This document shows, in pieces, positions 9,064-19,000 of a DNA stretch of 50,606 nucleotides; position 1 is the stretch's first letter; each line of letters opens with the position of its first letter. Under the pieces are notes generated by a model that was given only the letters and a program-made list of their open reading frames with translations, ran no database searches and had not been told where the DNA came from. Origin of the DNA: Flammeovirga sp. SJP92 (GTDB taxonomy: Bacteria; Bacteroidota; Bacteroidia; Cytophagales; Flammeovirgaceae); the NCBI RefSeq assembly GCF_001583495.1, contig NZ_LQAQ01000108.1, positions 1 through 50,606 of the forward strand, written 5' to 3'. The position numbers and the translations under genes were made by a program.

Positions 9064-12057
9064 ATGAAAATGAGCATTAATTCTACATGGCGTTATGCTA
9101 CAACTATGCTGCTATTATTGTTCTCTCTAGTAACATTTGCCCAAGAGAGATCCGTGAGCGGTAAAGTAGTAGATGAAAATGGTGACCCACTACCAGGAGT
9201 AGCTGTACTAGTAAAAGGTACTACTAAAGGTGGAACAACTAACTTTGATGGTGAATACAAAATCACCCTTTCAGAAGGCGAAAACATCTTAGTTGTAAGC
9301 TACATTGGCTACAAAACACAAGAGGTTTCAGTTACAAGCCAATCTAAAATTGATTTTGCATTGGAAGTTGATGCAGAGCAACTTGATGAAGTAGTCGTAA
9401 TTGGTTACGGTAGTGTTAAGAAAGAAGATGCTACGGGATCAGTTCAAGCTATTACTGCTTCTGATTTCAACCAAGGTGCAATTACATCTCCACAAGAACA
9501 ATTACAAGGTAAAGTTGCAGGTGTAAGTGTAATCACTGCAGGTGGTGCTCCTGGTGCAGGTGCAACAATTCGTGTACGTGGTGGATCTTCTCTATCAGCT
9601 TCTAATGATCCTTTGATTGTAATCGATGGTGTACCTGTTGATAACGAAGGTATTAATGGTATGCAAAACCCATTAAGTGCTATTAACCCAAATGATATCG
9701 AATCATTTACTGTATTAAAAGATGCTTCTGCAACTGCAATTTATGGATCAAGAGCATCAAATGGTGTAATTATGATTACCACTAAGAAAGGTACTTCAGG
9801 TAAAATGAAGATTGATTACACAGGTAATGTATCAGTAGCTACTGTTCCTAACACTGTAGATGTTTACAATGCAAGTGAATTCAAAGATGTTATCAGAGCA
9901 AGATGGGGTGAAGGCTCAAGAGCTGAAAGCTTCCTAGGTAACTCAAATACAAACTGGTCAGATCAGATTTTTAGTTCTGCAGTATCAACAGATCACAACG
10001 TGTCAGTTGGTGGTTCTGTGAAAGATGTACTTCCTTACCGTGTTTCAGTTGGTTACACATGGAATGATGGTATTTTAAATACATCCCACATGGATCGTAC
10101 TACCGCAAATATTAACTTGTCACCTAAGTTTTTTGATGACCATTTATCTGTTAACATGAGTGTTAAAGGAATGTATATCAAAAATAGATTTGCTGATACA
10201 GGTGCTATTGGAAACGCAAATGCATTTGATCCATCTCACCCAGTGAGATCAAGTGAGTCACAATATGATAAAGTAGGTGGATATTATACTTGGTTAGATT
10301 CTGAAGGAAATCCTATTACTATCGCTCCTAAAAACCCGGTAGCTTTATTAGAACAAAAGAATGACGAGGCCACTGCTTGGAGAAGTATTGGTAACTTACA
10401 ATTAGATTATAAATTTCACTTCTTACCAGAGTTAAAAGCTAACTTAAACATTGGTTATGACTACTCTGATTCTGAAGGCTCTACATACGTACCTACAAAT
10501 GCAGGCTTTATTGGAGGTTTAGCTGGTGAGGACAACAGATTTACACAGAAGAAGAAAAATGAATTATTAGATTTCTTTTTACAATATAACAAGGAATTGC
10601 CAAGCATTGATTCTCGTTTAGATGTTATGGTTGGTTACTCTTGGCAACATTTCTGGAGAGAAGAATATAACTTAAACGGACCTGTAGGAGGTGTCAATGC
10701 ACAAGAGAAATTATTCAGAACTGAAAATTACTTAGTGTCATTCTTTGGTAGATTGAATTATACATTTAAAGATAGATACCTATTGACAGCTACATTGCGT
10801 AATGATGGTACTTCACGTTTCTCTTCTGATACAAGATGGGGCTTATTCCCAGCGTTAGCATTTGCTTGGAATATGAAAAAAGAAGGTTTCTTAACTAATT
10901 CTGACGTTGTAAGCACAATGAAATTAAGATTAGGATATGGTGTAACAGGTCAACAAAACATTGGTTCTGGCGATTATCCATATTTACCAACTTATACTGC
11001 TTCGCAAAACGAAAAAGCATTAGGAGAATTCTATCAAAGAAATGGTAATGGAGAGTGGGAACCTGTTCACTTATCAACGTTAAGACCAGAAGGTTATGAT
11101 GCTAAAATAAAGTGGGAAGAAACAACAACATATAATATCGGTGTTGACTTTGGTTTCAAAGACGATAGATTTACAGGTTCAATTGACGCTTACTACCGTA
11201 AAACAAATGACTTGTTAAACACAATTCCAGTACCTGCTGGTTCGAACTTAGTTGACCAACTCTTAACTAATGTTGGAGATTTGGAAAACAGAGGTATTGA
11301 ATTTAGCTTAAATACTAAAATTGTTAATACAGGTGATTGGTTCTGGGACTTTGGTTTTAATGTAACTTATAACCAAAACGAAATTACGAAGTTAACACAA
11401 GTTGAGGATCCTAATTACAAAGGAGTATTAACAGGTACTATTGCTGGAGGTACTGGTAATAATGTTCAGATTCACTCAGTAGGTCATCCATCTTTCTCAT
11501 ATTATGTATGGGAACAAGTATATGGTCAAGATGGAAGACCATTAGATGGAGTTTATGTGGATAGAAATGGAGATGGAGATATCACTGAAGATGATAAGTA
11601 TCAATTCAAAGATCCCGCTCCAGATGTAATGGTAGGTTTTACTACGAAAGTAGCTTATAAAAACTGGGATTTCAGTGCAGCAGGTCGTATGAACTTTGGA
11701 AACTATGTTTATAATAACTTAGCTTCAGGAGCCTCTTTAACTGGTACTTTCACAGATGTAGGATATACATCTAATCAACCAACTGCTTTAAGTAATACAG
11801 GTTTTAACCAACCTCAATATTTTTCAAACTATTTTGTTGAAAATGCATCTTTCTTCCGTCTTGATAACATTATGTTAGGTTATAACTTTAATAATGTTAA
11901 AAACGGAGATATGAATGTAAGAGTTTACACTACTGTGAATAACGTATTTGTTATCTCAGATTACTCAGGTTTAGACCCTGAAATCTCTGGTGGTATTGAT
12001 AACAATGTTTATCCACGTCCTCGTACATTCTTGTTGGGTGTAAATGTGAACTTCTAA
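9064..12057 (+). CDS. susC: SusC-family TonB-dependent outer-membrane glycan transporter
   Basis: An outer-membrane TonB-dependent channel that imports oligosaccharides bound by its SusD lid. A signal peptide (about 1-26, ends FAQ) is followed by a carboxypeptidase-regulatory-like domain (about 31-105; SGKVVDENGDPLPGVAVLVK). Next come the SusC hallmark LDEVVVIGYGSVKKEDATGS (from about 107), a plug (115-225; IRVRGGSSLSASNDPLIVID, ASATAIYGSRASNGVIMITT) and a C-terminal barrel ending in FLLGVNVNF with a terminal Phe. The 998-residue length is typical. I start it at ATG 9064; the longer frame uses TTG 9046 and adds residues with no signal-peptide sense. ATG 9070 is possible too. susD starts 12 bp after its stop. 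The neighbouring LacI regulator, GH13 amylase and starch-binding-type modules point to alpha-glucan substrates, which is inference. Confidence 0.95.
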   Translation: MKMSINSTWRYATTMLLLLFSLVTFAQERSVSGKVVDENGDPLPGVAVLVKGTTKGGTTNFDGEYKITLSEGENILVVSYIGYKTQEVSVTSQSKIDFALEVDAEQLDEVVVIGYGSVKKEDATGSVQAITASDFNQGAITSPQEQLQGKVAGVSVITAGGAPGAGATIRVRGGSSLSASNDPLIVIDGVPVDNEGINGMQNPLSAINPNDIESFTVLKDASATAIYGSRASNGVIMITTKKGTSGKMKIDYTGNVSVATVPNTVDVYNASEFKDVIRARWGEGSRAESFLGNSNTNWSDQIFSSAVSTDHNVSVGGSVKDVLPYRVSVGYTWNDGILNTSHMDRTTANINLSPKFFDDHLSVNMSVKGMYIKNRFADTGAIGNANAFDPSHPVRSSESQYDKVGGYYTWLDSEGNPITIAPKNPVALLEQKNDEATAWRSIGNLQLDYKFHFLPELKANLNIGYDYSDSEGSTYVPTNAGFIGGLAGEDNRFTQKKKNELLDFFLQYNKELPSIDSRLDVMVGYSWQHFWREEYNLNGPVGGVNAQEKLFRTENYLVSFFGRLNYTFKDRYLLTATLRNDGTSRFSSDTRWGLFPALAFAWNMKKEGFLTNSDVVSTMKLRLGYGVTGQQNIGSGDYPYLPTYTASQNEKALGEFYQRNGNGEWEPVHLSTLRPEGYDAKIKWEETTTYNIGVDFGFKDDRFTGSIDAYYRKTNDLLNTIPVPAGSNLVDQLLTNVGDLENRGIEFSLNTKIVNTGDWFWDFGFNVTYNQNEITKLTQVEDPNYKGVLTGTIAGGTGNNVQIHSVGHPSFSYYVWEQVYGQDGRPLDGVYVDRNGDGDITEDDKYQFKDPAPDVMVGFTTKVAYKNWDFSAAGRMNFGNYVYNNLASGASLTGTFTDVGYTSNQPTALSNTGFNQPQYFSNYFVENASFFRLDNIMLGYNFNNVKNGDMNVRVYTTVNNVFVISDYSGLDPEISGGIDNNVYPRPRTFLLGVNVNF

Positions 12058-12069
12058 AATTAGATAGTA

Positions 12070-13680
12070 ATGAACTTTAAAAATATATCAAAGCGAGTAG
12101 CTATTGTTTTAGCTGCTTCATCAATGGCATTTACATCTTGTGTAAATGACCTTGACACAGAACCAATTGATCCAAACTCAACAACTGCTAGTAAAGTATT
12201 TGAAGATCCTTCGAATTATATTAATGCATTAGCAAAGTTGTATGCAGGTTTTACTTTATCAGGGCAAGAAGGTCCTTCAGGTAATGCCGATATTAAGTTT
12301 TTGGATGAAGGTCATGGTCAATATCTTCGTGGTTTATACGTGCTTCAGGAGCTTCCAACTGATGAGGCGATCAACGGTTGGAATGATGGTAATCTACCAA
12401 AGATTTCTCAAATGACATGGCAAGCGAATAATGAATTCATACGTGCATTCTATTATAGAGCAATTTACCAAGTGTCATTAGCAAACGAATTCTTACGCAG
12501 CATTCCCGAAGAAGGTGAAGTAAATGGCATTCAATATAAAGGAATGAGAGCTGAAGCTCGTTATATCAGAGCTTTTGCTTACTGGCAAGCATTGGATTTA
12601 TTTGGTAATGGTGTTCCATTTGTAACAGAGGCAGATCCAGTAGGTTCATTCTTACCATCACCAGCAGGTTTACCAGGTTGGGGTGCAGATAGAAGAGAAT
12701 TATTTGATTACATAGTTGCTGAATTGACTGAAATCAAAGCTGATCTTCCTGCACAAGGTCAAGCTGAATTGGGAAGAGCTTCACAAGGTGCATTAAATAT
12801 GTTATTGGGTAAATTATACCTTAATGCTGAAACATATACTGGTACTGCAATGTGGAATGAGGCAAAAACTGTTTTAGAAGAAGTAGTTAACGGTCCTTAT
12901 ACTTTACATAATAGTTATGCTCAAATGTTTACTGCTGACAACCACATGTCAACAGAAACAATTTGGTCTTTTAACTTCAATGCTCTAAACACTCAGACTT
13001 GGGGTGGTATGACATATATGATCCATGCTGCTGTAGGTGGTACTATGAAAGCCGAAGATGATTTTGGAATCAACGGTGGCTGGGGTGGTAACCGTTCAAT
13101 TAGAGAGCTTTATAATAAATTTGAAGGTAATGACTTCAGAGGTAAAGCAGGTTTAATCACAGTTGGTGATGATGGAGGAGATATTGATGATCAATTCAAA
13201 TTTACACAAGGTTACTTTGTTGGTAAATTTAAAAATATCAATGCTGATAGTTCTCAAATTGCAGCACCAGATCCAAATGGTGATCATGTAGATACAGATT
13301 TCCCTGTTTTCCGTTTATCTGATGCAGTTCTTATGTTAGCAGAGGCTGAAAAAGGAGGTCCTAATGGTTCAGGTTCAATATCTGGAAGTACTCTTGATTT
13401 AATCAATCAAATTAGATTAAGAGCTGGAACTAATACAGTAAGTATTACTGAAGCGGGTTCAGGTACTTGGTTACTTGATGAAAGAGCTAGAGAATTGTAT
13501 TGGGAATGTCACCGTCGTACTGACCTAATTCGTTGGGGTAGATACACTAAAGGTGATAACTGGCAATACAGAGGAGGAACTGAAAATGGTTCTCTTGTAG
13601 ATGATAAGTTTAGATTGATGCCAATTCCTGCATCAGACTTAAATGCTAACACAAACCTAGTTCAAAACGACGGTTATTAA
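12070..13680 (+). CDS. susD: SusD/RagB-family surface glycan-binding lipoprotein
   Basis: A surface lipoprotein that caps SusC and binds the incoming glycan. The N-terminus MNFKNISKRVAIVLAASSMA ends in a lipobox with Cys24 (FTSC). Family hallmarks are GMRAEARYIRAFAYWQALDL (the conserved TPR helix), RARELYWECHRRTDLIRWGR near the C-terminus, and the closing PIPASDLNANTNLVQNDGY. At 536 residues it is a normal SusD size. It directly follows susC with a 12-bp gap and almost certainly shares its transcript. A perfect 10-bp-stem hairpin follows its stop (13689-13715), before the SusE-like gene. Specificity for starch or maltooligosaccharide is inferred from the locus. Confidence 0.95.
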   Translation: MNFKNISKRVAIVLAASSMAFTSCVNDLDTEPIDPNSTTASKVFEDPSNYINALAKLYAGFTLSGQEGPSGNADIKFLDEGHGQYLRGLYVLQELPTDEAINGWNDGNLPKISQMTWQANNEFIRAFYYRAIYQVSLANEFLRSIPEEGEVNGIQYKGMRAEARYIRAFAYWQALDLFGNGVPFVTEADPVGSFLPSPAGLPGWGADRRELFDYIVAELTEIKADLPAQGQAELGRASQGALNMLLGKLYLNAETYTGTAMWNEAKTVLEEVVNGPYTLHNSYAQMFTADNHMSTETIWSFNFNALNTQTWGGMTYMIHAAVGGTMKAEDDFGINGGWGGNRSIRELYNKFEGNDFRGKAGLITVGDDGGDIDDQFKFTQGYFVGKFKNINADSSQIAAPDPNGDHVDTDFPVFRLSDAVLMLAEAEKGGPNGSGSISGSTLDLINQIRLRAGTNTVSITEAGSGTWLLDERARELYWECHRRTDLIRWGRYTKGDNWQYRGGTENGSLVDDKFRLMPIPASDLNANTNLVQNDGY

Positions 13681-13688
13681 GATATTTA

Positions 13689-13715
13689 GGTGGTATATTA
13701 TAATGATATACCACC
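13689..13715. other. Intra-operon hairpin between susD and the SusE-like gene
   Basis: GGTGGTATAT (13689-13698) and ATATACCACC (13706-13715) pair perfectly around a 7-nt loop. No T-run follows, so it does not look like an intrinsic terminator. An mRNA-processing or stability element that lets susCD and the downstream lipoprotein be expressed at different levels is the simplest idea. Confidence 0.55.
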
Positions 13716-13746
13716 AAATCAATAACATAATTTTTGATATAAAATC

Positions 13747-15786
13747 ATGAAAAAAATATATTCAATTTTTCTTCTCTTTGCTCTATTCGTAGGGTGTAAA
13801 GAAGAAGAAAAAGTAAAAATTGGGAGTTCTGATAGTCATGTAGCTCCTGTGTTGATAGAAACTCCAACAGCTGATACAGTAAGTATTTTAAAAGAAGAAG
13901 ATGCTGACAATGTATTCACAACTGTAACTTGGACTGCAGCAGATTTTGGTGTATCAACTGAAATTATCTATTCATTAGTAGCAACAGCAGAAGGTTTTGA
14001 TGGTGAATCTGTAATTAATACTGTAACAGGTAGTTCAACTTCTTCTACAGTAACAGTAAAAGAAATGAACACTGCTTTGATTAATATTACAAAGTATGTG
14101 AACGAGGCTCAAGTTGATACATTAAATATTTCTATTACTGTCACTGCTTACATGAGTAATGAAACAGTAGTAGATGCTAATGCAACTTCTCAAGCTTCAT
14201 CATTTAGAGCTTTACCTTATTATACTCCACAGTTACCTTCTAACAAGATTTGGGTTAGAGGTAATCACCAAGGTTGGTCTGAAAATGATGATACAACCAT
14301 TTTAGGATCAACAGAAGATTCAGGAGGTCCTTACACTGGTTACATGTACCTTGATGGTGGATTTAAGGTTTGTGAGTTACCAACATGGTCTGGTAAAAAC
14401 TATGGTGCTAAAGTAGAGCCTACACCTTGGGAAACTGATGGTAATGGTCAAAAAGTAGAGATCTCAACTTCTGATGCAGGTGGAGGAGACTCGAAGAACT
14501 TAGCAACTGAAGAAGCTGGTATGTACTTCATGAATACTGATCTATCAACTTCATTATATGTTGAAAAATTAGTATTTAAGATTGAAGGTTCAGCTGTTTC
14601 TGCTCCTGTAACAATGGAATGGGATCCTAAAGAAAGAGTATTATTTGCTAATGTTGATTTCTTAGAGGGAACTTACACTTTCAAAGCAAATGATGACCAT
14701 AACTTAGGTATGGGTTCTCAAGCAGGTTTAGCTTCTAATGGTGGAGAGCCAATCTCAGTGACAGCTGGTAACAAAGTAATTGTTCTTGATCTTAAAGTAC
14801 CTGGTAATTTATCTTACTTCTATGCTGGTGCTGTATCGTCTACACCTCCTGTACTTACAGCTCCTACTACAACAACTTTAGTATTAGAAAAAGATAATGC
14901 TGATAATGATGTTGAAACTCTAAACTGGTCAGCAGCTGAATATGGTGATGAAACTTTAGAATCATATGTTGTAATGTTAGGAAGTCAAACTTTAGCCACT
15001 TTGACGAACGGAGAAACATCATACACTGCAAAAGTGAAAGATTTAAACATCGCAGCTTTAGCTGAAGGTGGTACTCCTGGTACTGCTGCTGACTATGAAG
15101 TAGTAATCAAAGCAATGTTTACTAATGAAAATGAGATTTCTTCTGAAGCTGTAGTTATGAACTTAACTCCATATGAAGCATTCCAACCTAAAGTATGGTT
15201 AGTAGGTTCTGCTACTCCTGCTGGATGGACTCATAACGATGAAGTTGTGTTGAACTTGACAGGTGCAAATGATGGTACTTACAATAATGCTTTCTGGATG
15301 AATGCAGAAGAGTTCAAAGTTACTTCTCAAGGTGATTGGAATGGTACAAACTATGGTTATGCTTCTGATGGTAATTTATCAACTGATGGTGGTGCAGGTA
15401 ACATTCCAGTTGCATCAGCGAACCACTACATCGTTGAAGTGAACACTGAAAACCTTACATATTCATTAACTCCATTAGAGTGGGGTATCATCGGTAGTGC
15501 AACTGCTGGAGGATGGGATTCTCAAACAAACGCTACTACTTTTGATGCTACAGCAATGACTTGGACTTGGTCAGGTGTAACTTTAACAGGTTCGGCTGAG
15601 AGTTCTCCAGAATTCAAATTCAGAGCAAACGATAATTGGAGCTATAACTTCGGTTCTACAGACACTGAAGGTGCATTAGTTCATGATGGTGGAAATATTC
15701 CTGTAACTTCTGATGGTACGTATGATATTGTTATGTCTTACGACGCAGAAACAAGAACATTTAGCTATACAATTACTAAGCAATAA
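13747..15786 (+). CDS. SusE/SusF-type multimodular starch-binding lipoprotein
   Basis: A 679-residue surface lipoprotein (lipobox FVGC, Cys17) that should help hold alpha-glucan at the outer membrane. Two SusE N-terminal-type Ig-like domains (about 33-155 and 362-475) each contain 'LxxExADN...TxxWxAAxxG'. Three SusE/F-type binding modules are visible: about 166-275 (KIWVRGNHQGWSENDD), 481-575 (KVWLVGSATPAGWTHNDE) and 578-679 (WGIIGSATAGGWDSQTNATT). Each has the Trp/Gly-rich entry and two have the IPV turn. The Ig-module-Ig-module-module order suggests internal duplication; known SusE is much shorter. The C-terminal modules resemble one near the end of the amylase encoded next. The gene lies 66 bp after susD behind a hairpin and is followed by three stem-loops. 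The function is family inference, and glycan specificity was not tested. Confidence 0.88.
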   Translation: MKKIYSIFLLFALFVGCKEEEKVKIGSSDSHVAPVLIETPTADTVSILKEEDADNVFTTVTWTAADFGVSTEIIYSLVATAEGFDGESVINTVTGSSTSSTVTVKEMNTALINITKYVNEAQVDTLNISITVTAYMSNETVVDANATSQASSFRALPYYTPQLPSNKIWVRGNHQGWSENDDTTILGSTEDSGGPYTGYMYLDGGFKVCELPTWSGKNYGAKVEPTPWETDGNGQKVEISTSDAGGGDSKNLATEEAGMYFMNTDLSTSLYVEKLVFKIEGSAVSAPVTMEWDPKERVLFANVDFLEGTYTFKANDDHNLGMGSQAGLASNGGEPISVTAGNKVIVLDLKVPGNLSYFYAGAVSSTPPVLTAPTTTTLVLEKDNADNDVETLNWSAAEYGDETLESYVVMLGSQTLATLTNGETSYTAKVKDLNIAALAEGGTPGTAADYEVVIKAMFTNENEISSEAVVMNLTPYEAFQPKVWLVGSATPAGWTHNDEVVLNLTGANDGTYNNAFWMNAEEFKVTSQGDWNGTNYGYASDGNLSTDGGAGNIPVASANHYIVEVNTENLTYSLTPLEWGIIGSATAGGWDSQTNATTFDATAMTWTWSGVTLTGSAESSPEFKFRANDNWSYNFGSTDTEGALVHDGGNIPVTSDGTYDIVMSYDAETRTFSYTITKQ

Positions 15787-15794
15787 TCTGGTGT

Positions 15795-15817
15795 TTTGTT
15801 AGAGAGATTCTAACAAA
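15795..15817 (+). other. Stem-loop just after the SusE-like gene
   Basis: TTTGTTAGA (15795-15803) pairs with TCTAACAAA (15809-15817) around a 5-nt loop, 9 bp after the stop codon. No T-run follows. It is the first of three closely spaced hairpins and may protect the 3' end of the mRNA. Confidence 0.45.
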
Positions 15818-15837
15818 GCAATATTAAATAAATGTAA

Positions 15838-15872
15838 AACAGCATCAGGTTAATACCTGATGCTGTTTTTTT
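15838..15872 (+). terminator. Strong intrinsic terminator of the susCDE transcript
   Basis: AACAGCATCAGGT (15838-15850) and ACCTGATGCTGTT (15855-15867) form a perfect 13-bp stem with a 4-nt loop, followed by a T-run to 15872. Confidence 0.85.
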
Positions 15873-15882
15873 ATCATGAAGC

Positions 15883-15921
15883 AATCCTTTTCATAAGTAT
15901 TTATGAAAAGGATTATTTTTT
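15883..15921 (+). terminator. Second terminator downstream of the SusE-like gene
   Basis: AATCCTTTTCATAA (15883-15896) and TTATGAAAAGGATT (15901-15914) form a perfect 14-bp stem with loop GTAT, followed by ATTTTTT. This back-up terminator isolates the susCDE unit from the separately promoted amylase. Confidence 0.75.
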
Positions 15922-15931
15922 ATTCTCATTT

Positions 15932-15953
15932 CAACCGATTGCGCTACCGTTTG
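15932..15953. promoter_or_regulatory. Candidate tandem LacI-family operators upstream of the amylase
   Basis: CAACCGATTG (15932-15941) is identical to the decamer upstream of susC. Twelve bp on, about one helical turn, lies a degenerate copy CTACCGTTTG (15944-15953) matching 8 of 10 positions. Both lie just beyond the second terminator and 30-50 bp before the best -7 element of the amylase. They are probably bound by the LacI-family protein encoded at 7410-8444. Confidence 0.55.
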
Positions 15954-15982
15954 TGTTTAAAATGCACAAAATCAAATATTTA

Positions 15983-15990
15983 TATATTTG
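15983..15990 (+). promoter_or_regulatory. Possible -7 element of the amylase promoter
   Basis: TATATTTG matches TAnnTTTG exactly and would place the transcript start near 15997, about 65 nt before the ATG. No good TTG lies 17-23 bp upstream; the nearest is in the second operator copy at 29 bp, so this call is weak. Confidence 0.3.
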
Positions 15991-16061
15991 AATATATTTA
16001 GTGTTATTCATACCTTTAACATTATTATATATATGAAAATGAATTTTTTTTAAACTAAATT

Positions 16062-19000
16062 ATGAGAAGACTTTTACTTAAGACTGCTTGGTATATTTCT
16101 GTACTGCTGCTTGTTCCTTTCTGGACGTTTGCACAGGTAACTACAAATCCAGAGAAATCAACCGTTCTTACTGAAAATGTAGTGATCACTATTGATGTGT
16201 CAGGTACTCCTGTAGCTGGTGAAAGTGATCTTTATTTGTGGGGATGGAGTAACGTAGGTGATTTTGCAACGAATGGTTCGTGGGACGCGTCTTCAGATGC
16301 AGCAAAACTTAAAAAAGAATCTGATAACGTATTTTCATTTACTTTCCCTGTTACATCTGGTTCAAATACTTATAATACATTAGCGGAGATATTAGGTGCA
16401 GGGGATAATCCTACATCAATAGAATCAATAGGTTGTTTAGTTAAAACAGTTAATGGTAGCAGCAAAACTGATGACTTATCTATTCCATTTGAAGATTTAG
16501 CCGTTTCAGTGAATGTCATTAAACCATTGGCAACGGATTTATTTGTGGAAGGTGACAAAGTTGATATCGAAGCAACATCACCTGCTTCATCACAATTGTC
16601 TATTAAAGTAAACGGTACTGAGGTTGCTTCTCTTGATGGAACTAGTATTTCTTATTCAATAGAAAGTGTTCAAGCTGGTGATTTGAAAATAGAAGTTGCT
16701 GCTACTTCTGGTGATTTAACTGATACTAAAACATTAAACTTCGTTGTTGGTAATACAGTAGTGAAAGAAGATAGACCTTCTTATGCTACATTATTAGGTC
16801 CAAACTACAATGGGAGTGAAGTAACATTAGTATTGCAAGACCCAGCATCTAAAAAGAAATTTATCAATGTAATTGGTAGTTTCAACGATTGGAGTGATTT
16901 TTCAGCATATCCAATGAAATTAGATGTAGAAGGTGATGTGAATTATTGGTGGTATACATTTTCTGATTTAGATCCAGATGCTGAATATATCTACCAGTAT
17001 CTAATTGATGGGACTGTAAATATTGCAGACCCATACACAGAAAAAGTATCGGATCCTTATGATGATAAATACATCAATCAAGATCATGAAAGGTATCCAA
17101 ACCTTATTGAGTACCCTCATGGTAAAACAGATAAAAGAGCTTCTGTTTTACAGATCAATCAACCTACTTATGATTGGCAAAATAATGATTTTACTGCAGT
17201 TCCTTTAGCGGAAGCAGTTGTGTATGAGTTGCATATCAGAGATTTTGTTGCTAATGATACTTATGAAGAAGCTATTCAAAAGTTAGATTATATAAAAGAT
17301 TTAGGTGCTAACACTATTCATCTAATGCCTGTCAACGAATTTGAAGGCAATGATTCATGGGGTTACAACCCTAACTTCTATTTTGCACCAGACAAATACT
17401 ATGGTCCAAAAACAAAACTGATGGAGTTTGTGGATAAAGCACATGGAAAAGGTATGGCTGTTGTGATTGACCTAGTATTGAATCATTCTTTCCATTCATC
17501 TCCAATGATCAGAATGTATAATAAAGATGGTGAGTTTGGAGATCCATCAGAAGACAATCCGTGGTTTAACGAAAAATCTAACTTTGAAAACCCAGGTTTA
17601 CAATGGGGTGCTGATTTTGATCACGAAAGTGAGTTCACTCAAGCACTTGTGGATAGTGTAAATGCTCACTGGATGAAATATTACCATGTTGATGGCTTCA
17701 GGTTTGACTTCACTAAAGGTTTTGGAAACAATATTAAAGGTGATGATGATTTTTGGGGTAGTAACTATGATGAAGATAGGGTTCGTTTGTTAAAAAGAAT
17801 GAACGATGAGATTTTAAAGAGAAACCCTAATGCTTATGTAATTTTTGAACACCTTTCAGAAAACAAAGAAGAAGTTGAATTAGCAAAAGCGGGTATTTCT
17901 TTATGGGGTAATATGAACCATGATTTCAGAGATATTGTAAAAGGTGGAAATAAAAATATTTCTTGGCAATCACCAATAGAAAGAGGAATGCCAGTTCATG
18001 GAGTGATGTCATATATGGAATCTCATGACGAAGAGCGTTTGGTTTATGATTCTGAGAATTATGGGACAAAATTCCAAACTTATGATCTTAAGGAGCTTCA
18101 AAATGGTATTGATAGAGAAAAATTAGCTTCAGCTTTCTTCTTTATGGTACCAGGTCCGAAATTGATTTGGCAATATGGTGAAGTAGGTTACAATGTATCT
18201 ATCAATCAAACTGAATATCAAGGTGAAGTTGATGGAGGTAACAGAACAGCTAGAAAACCATTGATTTCTGAGTTTGATACAGAAAATGATGCTATCCGCC
18301 AACAGTTATATGATACTTACGCTGCATTATTGAAATTAAGAGCAGACGAAAAATTAGGGTCTTTAGCTGATGATGCTTATGAGTATAATCTTTCAGATGC
18401 TGTTAAAACGATCTATTTGAACGGAGCAAATGGTAAAGTGAGAATTATTGGCAACTTCAATTTACAGCCTTTAGAAGAGTACACTTATGATTTCTCTGCT
18501 GATGGTGATACATGGTATAGCTATTTTGAAAATGGCAAGACTTATTCTGGAAGTGGAGCATTAAACTTAAACCCTTCAGAATTTATTGTACTAGTTAATA
18601 AAGAAGTTGAATACCCTGCAGATGGTTTGGTGACAGGTTATGTTCCTATGGTAGAAGTTACACCTTATAGTTTTGTTGAAGATGATGAAATTAAAGTATA
18701 CTTCAACCCTGCACAAAGTTCTCAAGAGTTTGGTACTACAATTTCAATGACTGCAGGTGTTGTAGTTGATGAATATGGTTCAGGTAATATTACTAGCGAA
18801 CAGTCAATGAATATGACAAAAGAAGGTGATAAGTATGTTGCAACATTCACTCCAAGAGATTTCTTAGGTTTGGATGCAGATGCTAAACCTTATGAACTTT
18901 CGTTGAAGTTTGATGATGCTAACTCTGACGCTTCTGAAGGTCCAGTATTTGTTGATTTCGTTGAAAATAATAGAAAACTCTATATTGTAGGTGACATTAT

